Shown: piece after piece, positions 53,679 through 57,506 of the stretch
How positions within the stretch are numbered: the first letter of the stretch is position 1
Layout of the letters: every line of letters begins with the position of its first letter
From: an uncultured Lachnospiraceae bacterium
GTDB lineage: Bacteria > Bacillota > Clostridia > Lachnospirales > Lachnospiraceae
Length of the DNA: 57,506 nt
Assembly (NCBI GenBank): GCA_934294885.1
Contig: CAKRAK010000018.1
Location: forward strand, 1 to 57,506
Direction: 5' to 3'
Translations under genes and position numbers: made by a program
The notes under the pieces: generated by a model
Databases searched by the model: none
The model's input: only the letters and a program-made list of their open reading frames with translations
What the model was told of the DNA's origin: nothing

Positions 53679-53707
53679 ATTATAACACCCTATATGGTGC
53701 TTGTAAA
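53679..53707 (-). promoter_or_regulatory. promoter of nrdD-nrdG
   Basis: On the minus strand TTTACA (53702-53707) and TATAAT (53679-53684) are 17 bases apart. The spacer holds one NrdR box. Confidence 0.75.
53685..53700 (-). promoter_or_regulatory. NrdR box 1
   Basis: ACACCCTATATGGTGC matches the NrdR box acaCwAtATaTwGtgt at 12 of 16 positions. It fills the spacer of the nrdD promoter. Confidence 0.7.
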
Positions 53708-53715
53708 TGATAAAA

Positions 53716-53731
53716 AAACAATATATTGTAG
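53716..53731 (-). promoter_or_regulatory. NrdR box 2
   Basis: The core CAATATATTG (53719-53728) matches the NrdR consensus core perfectly. The centre lies 31 bases from that of box 1, the usual three-turn spacing of tandem NrdR sites. Confidence 0.75.
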
Positions 53732-53948
53732 AACTTTTTGTATATATATACTTTGTATTTTCTGATAGATTATGGCAGATTAGTGGTAATTCTGTGAACT
53801 TTTTTAAAATCACTTTATTTTTATCCATGTTTATGGTATATATATGTAATGTACTTAATTTAATACATTAGAGATTACCGGGTGTGCGGATCGGAAGATG
53901 ATTGTGGATATCCGGAGTCAAGAATAAAAGATAGAAGGGAAAATGGTA
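53732..53948. other. divergent intergenic region between nrdD and the trigger-factor lipoprotein
   Basis: Beyond the NrdR boxes this AT-rich stretch contains short alternating T-A runs (53743-53752 and 53836-53846). A convincing promoter for the plus-strand lipoprotein gene was not identified. Confidence 0.4.
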
Positions 53949-55163
53949 ATGAAGAAAAGAATAGGTGCTGTTTTATTGGCAGGAGTTATGGTGCTTTCTA
54001 TGACAGGTTGTAGTAGTGGAAAGGCAAAAAAGTATAGCAAGTATGTGAAGCTTGGTGATTACAAGGGAGTGGAATACACATTGGATGTCGCCGAGGTTAC
54101 AGATGATGATATTGACTCTAAGATTGATTCTTTTCTGGATGGTCTTAAGGAGACGGAAGATATTACAGACCGTGCGGTTCAGAAGGGTGATACGGTTAAC
54201 ATTGATTATGTGGGAACAAAAGATGGTGAGGCCTTTGATGGCGGAACTGCAGAAGGTTATGATTTAGAGATTGGTTCCGGTTCATTTATTGATGGTTTTG
54301 AGGATGGTCTGATTGGACATGAGATTGGTGAAAAGGTATCTCTTGACCTGACATTTCCGGAGGATTATCAGTCAAAGGACTTAGCCGGACAGGATGTTAA
54401 TTTTGAGGTTACGATTAACAGTATCAGTGTAAATAAGGTTCCTACCTTAAGTGATAAATTAGTAGCAGATAATACAGAGTATGATACGATTGATGCCTAT
54501 AAGGAGTCTATTCGTAAGGAATTGGCAGCAAGTAATGAAGAATCAGCAACCAAGCAGGCAAAATCAGACGTATTTAAGAAGGTTGTGGATAATTCAGAGA
54601 TTACCGGTTATGACGAAAAAGAAGTGGATGAGCTGATTGATAAGGAATTCAAGAGCTTCAAAGAGACTGCACAGACATATGAGTCATATGGATATTCTTA
54701 TGAAGATGTATTGGCATCAAACGGTTATTCTTCTGAGGACGAGCTGAAGGAAGGAATTACCCAGTATGTTAAGGATTACCTGAATCAGGTGATGGTTTTA
54801 TATTGTATCGCTGACAAAGAAAACATTACGGTTTCCAGCAAAGAGATTGATAGTAAAGTAAAGGAATACATGGATACTTATTCAGTAAAGACAGAGGATG
54901 AGGTTTATGATTACTTCGGAGAAGATTATTTTGAGATTTCAATCCTTTCAGAGAAGGTAATGGATTTCTTGATGGAGAACGCAAAGAAGGTTGATTCTAC
55001 AGAGGAGACTACGGAAGCGGATTCTGAAGATGGTCAGTCAGTAGATTCTTCCGTGCAGGGTGATACAGAAGCTACAACAGAAGAAAAGGATTCTTCAAAG
55101 AAGGATTCAGATGATGTAACAGAGGAAGCTACGACTGAGGCTGAGACAACAGAAGCAAAATAA
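53949..55163 (+). CDS. trigger-factor-like PPIase lipoprotein
   Basis: The 404-residue protein has a lipoprotein signal ending MTGC, an FKBP-type domain (about 60-150: GDTVNIDYVGTKDGEAFDGG, GFEDGLIGHEIGEKV) and a trigger-factor C-terminal helical domain (about 155-345). The ribosome-binding N-domain of trigger factor is missing. An acidic Thr/Glu/Ser-rich tail covers the last 55 residues. It would be an extracytoplasmic foldase. The ATG at 53949 is eight bases after AGAAGGGA; an ATG at 53943 is too close. Confidence 0.88.
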   Translation: MKKRIGAVLLAGVMVLSMTGCSSGKAKKYSKYVKLGDYKGVEYTLDVAEVTDDDIDSKIDSFLDGLKETEDITDRAVQKGDTVNIDYVGTKDGEAFDGGTAEGYDLEIGSGSFIDGFEDGLIGHEIGEKVSLDLTFPEDYQSKDLAGQDVNFEVTINSISVNKVPTLSDKLVADNTEYDTIDAYKESIRKELAASNEESATKQAKSDVFKKVVDNSEITGYDEKEVDELIDKEFKSFKETAQTYESYGYSYEDVLASNGYSSEDELKEGITQYVKDYLNQVMVLYCIADKENITVSSKEIDSKVKEYMDTYSVKTEDEVYDYFGEDYFEISILSEKVMDFLMENAKKVDSTEETTEADSEDGQSVDSSVQGDTEATTEEKDSSKKDSDDVTEEATTEAETTEAK

Positions 55164-55174
55164 AGATTATGATT

Positions 55175-55205
55175 AGAGACTGTCAGGGTGACAGTCTCTT
55201 TTTTC
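55175..55205 (+). terminator. rho-independent terminator
   Basis: AGAGACTGTC (55175-55184) pairs with GACAGTCTCT (55190-55199), followed by a T run. Confidence 0.92.
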
Positions 55206-55220
55206 TTCTGTATTAGAGAA

Positions 55221-55249
55221 TTGACAGCTTGAATTTACTAATGTATAAT
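55221..55249 (+). promoter_or_regulatory. consensus promoter of greA
   Basis: TTGACA at 55221-55226 and TATAAT at 55244-55249 are exactly 17 bases apart. Confidence 0.85.
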
Positions 55250-55307
55250 ATAGAGACTAATGCGGTGGTAGAGGCTGCATAATATAATAAGATGGAAGGG
55301 TGCAAAG

Positions 55308-55793
55308 ATGGCAGAGAAAAAAAATATTTTAACTGACAAGGGTCTAAAAAAATTAGAAGACGAATTACAGGAATTACGAGTAGTAAAACGTAAAGAAGTT
55401 GCACAGAAAATCAAAGAGGCCAGAGAACAAGGTGACTTGTCCGAGAATGCTGAGTACGATGCTGCTAAGGATGAGCAAAAAGATATAGAAGCAAGAATTG
55501 AAGAGTTAGAAGCAATTTTAAAGAATGTTGAAGTCGTATACACAGACGAGGTCGACAGAGAAAAGGTTAACGTAGGTTGTATCGTTTCCATTAAGAACTT
55601 AAAGACGGGTTCTGTGGAGCATTTCAAGTTAGTAGGTTCTACAGAGACAGATATTTTGAATAATAAGATTTCCAATGAGTCACCAATCGGTTCCGCACTG
55701 ATGGGTTCAAAGGTTGGAGAAATTGTTACAGTAGATGCACCGAATGGTTCATTCCAGATAGAGATATTAGATATCAATTTAGATGAAGAATAA
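55308..55793 (+). CDS. greA: transcription elongation factor GreA
   Basis: The 161-residue protein rescues backtracked RNA polymerase by promoting cleavage of the transcript. It has the N-terminal coiled coil (about 10-75) with the conserved AREQGDLSENAEYDAAKDEQ tip region and the C-terminal FKBP-like domain (ISNESPIGSALMGSKVGE). Length is normal. GGAAGGG precedes the ATG. It is followed by lysS after 63 bases with a hairpin between. Confidence 0.97.
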   Translation: MAEKKNILTDKGLKKLEDELQELRVVKRKEVAQKIKEAREQGDLSENAEYDAAKDEQKDIEARIEELEAILKNVEVVYTDEVDREKVNVGCIVSIKNLKTGSVEHFKLVGSTETDILNNKISNESPIGSALMGSKVGEIVTVDAPNGSFQIEILDINLDEE

Positions 55794-55799
55794 TGAGTG

Positions 55800-55829
55800 A
55801 AAAGGAATGGCACCCGCTATTCCTTTTTC
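55800..55829 (+). terminator. hairpin between greA and lysS
   Basis: AAAGGAATGGC pairs with GCTATTCCTTT around ACCC (one G-U), followed by TTC. It is a likely terminator of greA, perhaps partial. Confidence 0.7.
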
Positions 55830-55856
55830 TATGAATAATCGATAAGGAGAGAAGAC

Positions 55857-57464
55857 GTGGCAGAGAATAATCAGAATAAGAGTTCACAGGATATTAATCA
55901 GTTATTAAAGGTTCGTCGGGAAAAGTTACAGAATCTTCAGGCAGAAGGAAAGGATCCGTTTGTCGTAACAAAGTATGATGTAACCCATCATTCGGCAGAA
56001 GCAAAGAATCTATATATTCCTCATGAGGAGGAGCTTTTAGCCGGACGTTTGGAGGTTAATGTAGAGGGTATGGACGAGCAGGAGGCAAGAGCAGCAAAGA
56101 AAGCTGACTATAATGAACGTCGTGCCATTATGGATGCTCAGCCAATTGATGTTTGTATCGCAGGACGTATGATGTTCAAGCGTGTAATGGGTAAGGCATC
56201 ATTTGGAACCATTCGTGATATTCAGGGGGATATACAGATCTATGTTTCAAAGGATTCTGTTGGAGAAGAAGCGTATGCAATCTTCAAAAAGTCCGATATT
56301 GGTGATATTTTTGGTGTGAAGGGTTATGTGTTCCGTACTATGACCGGTGAGATCTCTGTTCATGCAAATGAAATCGTAATGCTTTCCAAGTCTTTACAGA
56401 TCCTGCCTGAGAAGTACCACGGTCTTACAAATGTAGATCAGCGTTATCGTCAAAGATATGTTGACCTAATCATGAATCCGGAAGTAAAGGATACCTTTAT
56501 TAAGCGTTCAAAGATTCTTAGCACTATTCGTCAGTTTTTGGATGCACAGGGCTTTATGGAGGTAGAGACCCCTATGCTTGTTGCAAATCCGGGTGGAGCT
56601 GCCGCAAGACCATTTGAGACACATTTCAATGCATTAGACGAGGATTTAAAGCTTCGTATTTCTTTAGAATTGTACCTTAAGCGACTGATTGTAGGTGGCT
56701 TGGAGCGTGTATATGAAATCGGACGTGTATTCCGTAACGAGGGTCTTGACACAAGACATAATCCGGAATTTACATTAATGGAGTTATATCAGGCATATAC
56801 AGATTATAACGGAATGATGGATTTAACAGAGAATATGTACCGCCACATCGCAAAAGAGGTTCTTGGTACAACTACCATCACATATCAGGGAATTGAGATG
56901 GATCTTGGTAAGCCATTTGAAAGAATTACAATGTTAGATGCAGTTAAGAAGTATGCCGGCGTAGATTTCAATGAGATTCAGACCGATGAGGAAGCAAAGG
57001 CTTTGGCAAAGGAACGTGGAATCGAATATGAAGAGTGGCATAAGAAGGGTCATATTCTGAATCTGTTCTTTGAAGAATACGTAGAAGAGCACCTGATTCA
57101 GCCTACTTTTGTTATGGATCATCCGATTGAGATTTCTCCGCTTACAAAGAAAAAGCCGGATAATCCTGATTATGTAGAGCGTTTTGAGATGTTTATGAAC
57201 GGCTGGGAAATGTGTAATGCATATTCTGAGTTAAATGACCCGGTTGACCAGAGAGAGCGTTTTGAATTGCAGGATGCAAATGCTGCAGCGGGAGACGAGG
57301 AAGCAGAGCATTGCGATGAGGACTTCTTAAATGCACTTGAAATCGGCATGCCACCTACAGGTGGTATCGGATATGGTATCGACAGACTTTGTATGTTGAT
57401 GACAGACAGCCCTGCGATAAGGGATGTGCTGTTGTTCCCGACAATGAAGTCTATTGATAAGTAA
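55857..57464 (+). CDS. lysS: lysyl-tRNA synthetase, class II
   Basis: The 535-residue enzyme charges tRNA-Lys. It has an OB-fold anticodon domain (about 60-180) and a class II catalytic core: motif 2 VYEIGRVFRNEGLDTRHNPEF, trimmed here to its core RVFRNEGLDTRHNPEF, and motif 3 GGIGYGIDRLCML. The C-terminal IRDVLLFPTMK is the usual end. It starts with GTG behind AAGGAGAG. Complete within the window. Confidence 0.97.
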   Translation: MAENNQNKSSQDINQLLKVRREKLQNLQAEGKDPFVVTKYDVTHHSAEAKNLYIPHEEELLAGRLEVNVEGMDEQEARAAKKADYNERRAIMDAQPIDVCIAGRMMFKRVMGKASFGTIRDIQGDIQIYVSKDSVGEEAYAIFKKSDIGDIFGVKGYVFRTMTGEISVHANEIVMLSKSLQILPEKYHGLTNVDQRYRQRYVDLIMNPEVKDTFIKRSKILSTIRQFLDAQGFMEVETPMLVANPGGAAARPFETHFNALDEDLKLRISLELYLKRLIVGGLERVYEIGRVFRNEGLDTRHNPEFTLMELYQAYTDYNGMMDLTENMYRHIAKEVLGTTTITYQGIEMDLGKPFERITMLDAVKKYAGVDFNEIQTDEEAKALAKERGIEYEEWHKKGHILNLFFEEYVEEHLIQPTFVMDHPIEISPLTKKKPDNPDYVERFEMFMNGWEMCNAYSELNDPVDQRERFELQDANAAAGDEEAEHCDEDFLNALEIGMPPTGGIGYGIDRLCMLMTDSPAIRDVLLFPTMKSIDK

Positions 57465-57506
57465 GAATGCAGGAAAATCAAGGGTTTCAGCACTTGGATG
57501 TACTAA

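Noticed and set aside
55238..55813. Long open frame antisense to greA
   Set aside because: It mirrors the greA codons, is rich in Ser and Phe, and has no ribosome binding site; greA is certain.

Overview
This 57.5 kb window reads as chromosome of an anaerobic, low-to-moderate G+C Gram-positive bacterium, most likely a Lachnospiraceae (Clostridia) species. The basis is AT-rich DNA, strong AGGAGG-type ribosome binding sites, TTGACA/TATAAT promoters, rho-independent terminators, the oxygen-sensitive class III ribonucleotide reductase NrdD/NrdG, a YjfB-family protein, an acidic-tailed trigger-factor-like lipoprotein, and B12-dependent methionine synthesis. The genus cannot be fixed from the sequence alone. 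No CRISPR array, rRNA, transposase or phage structural gene was seen.

Layout. (1) 1-9.5 kb is accessory: a decayed stretch, a PLD-nuclease/SF2-helicase/DUF3427 protein with a NUDIX hydrolase and a DUF218 membrane protein, a methyltransferase behind an 11-codon leader peptide and alternative hairpins, a membrane-anchored XRE regulator, a MIF-family protein and a MATE exporter. (2) 9.5-14.7 kb is a single 1727-residue DUF4132 protein. (3) 14.7-20.8 kb is cofactor and one-carbon metabolism: bioB-bioY behind a BirA-type operator that also forms a hairpin, then metF, a stand-alone B12-activation domain and a metH lacking that domain. (4) 20.8-22 kb holds an HNH protein with a membrane tail, a small ribbon-helix-helix-like gene and a 145-nt long-hairpin element. 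(5) 22-27.8 kb is a cobalamin-riboswitch operon: exported CbiK-type chelatase lipoprotein, a fused surface-domain/substrate-binding protein, and a BtuC/BtuD-type ABC transporter. (6) 27.8-32.4 kb has a membrane protein, a D,D-carboxypeptidase, a double-domain PPK2 polyphosphate kinase and TspO. (7) 32.6-43.1 kb is a same-strand run: TIR/zinc-ribbon protein, receiver-nucleotide cyclase, PGDY-repeat protein, CLC transporter, then MoxR ATPase, DUF58, transglutaminase and WYL regulator, ended by a bidirectional terminator facing tRNA-Gln. (8) 43.4-57.5 kb is CvfB, RidA, a CPBP protease with a NatA/NatB-like exporter (NatB fused to a second CPBP domain), YjfB, an SH3-NlpC/P60 hydrolase with a WalR box, dUTPase, nrdG-nrdD with tandem NrdR boxes, trigger-factor lipoprotein, greA and lysS.

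How parts work together. Corrinoid uptake (riboswitch operon) would feed MetH, with MetF supplying methyl-THF. NrdDG and dUTPase serve dNTP supply. The D,D-carboxypeptidase, P60 hydrolase and transglutaminase serve the envelope. The most interesting leads are the TIR plus non-canonical class III cyclase pair, the leader-peptide/attenuator-like region before the methyltransferase, the extracytoplasmic cobaltochelatase with its fused binding protein, and the 145-nt hairpin element. Three well-formed operators (BirA, WalR, NrdR) can be read directly from the sequence.
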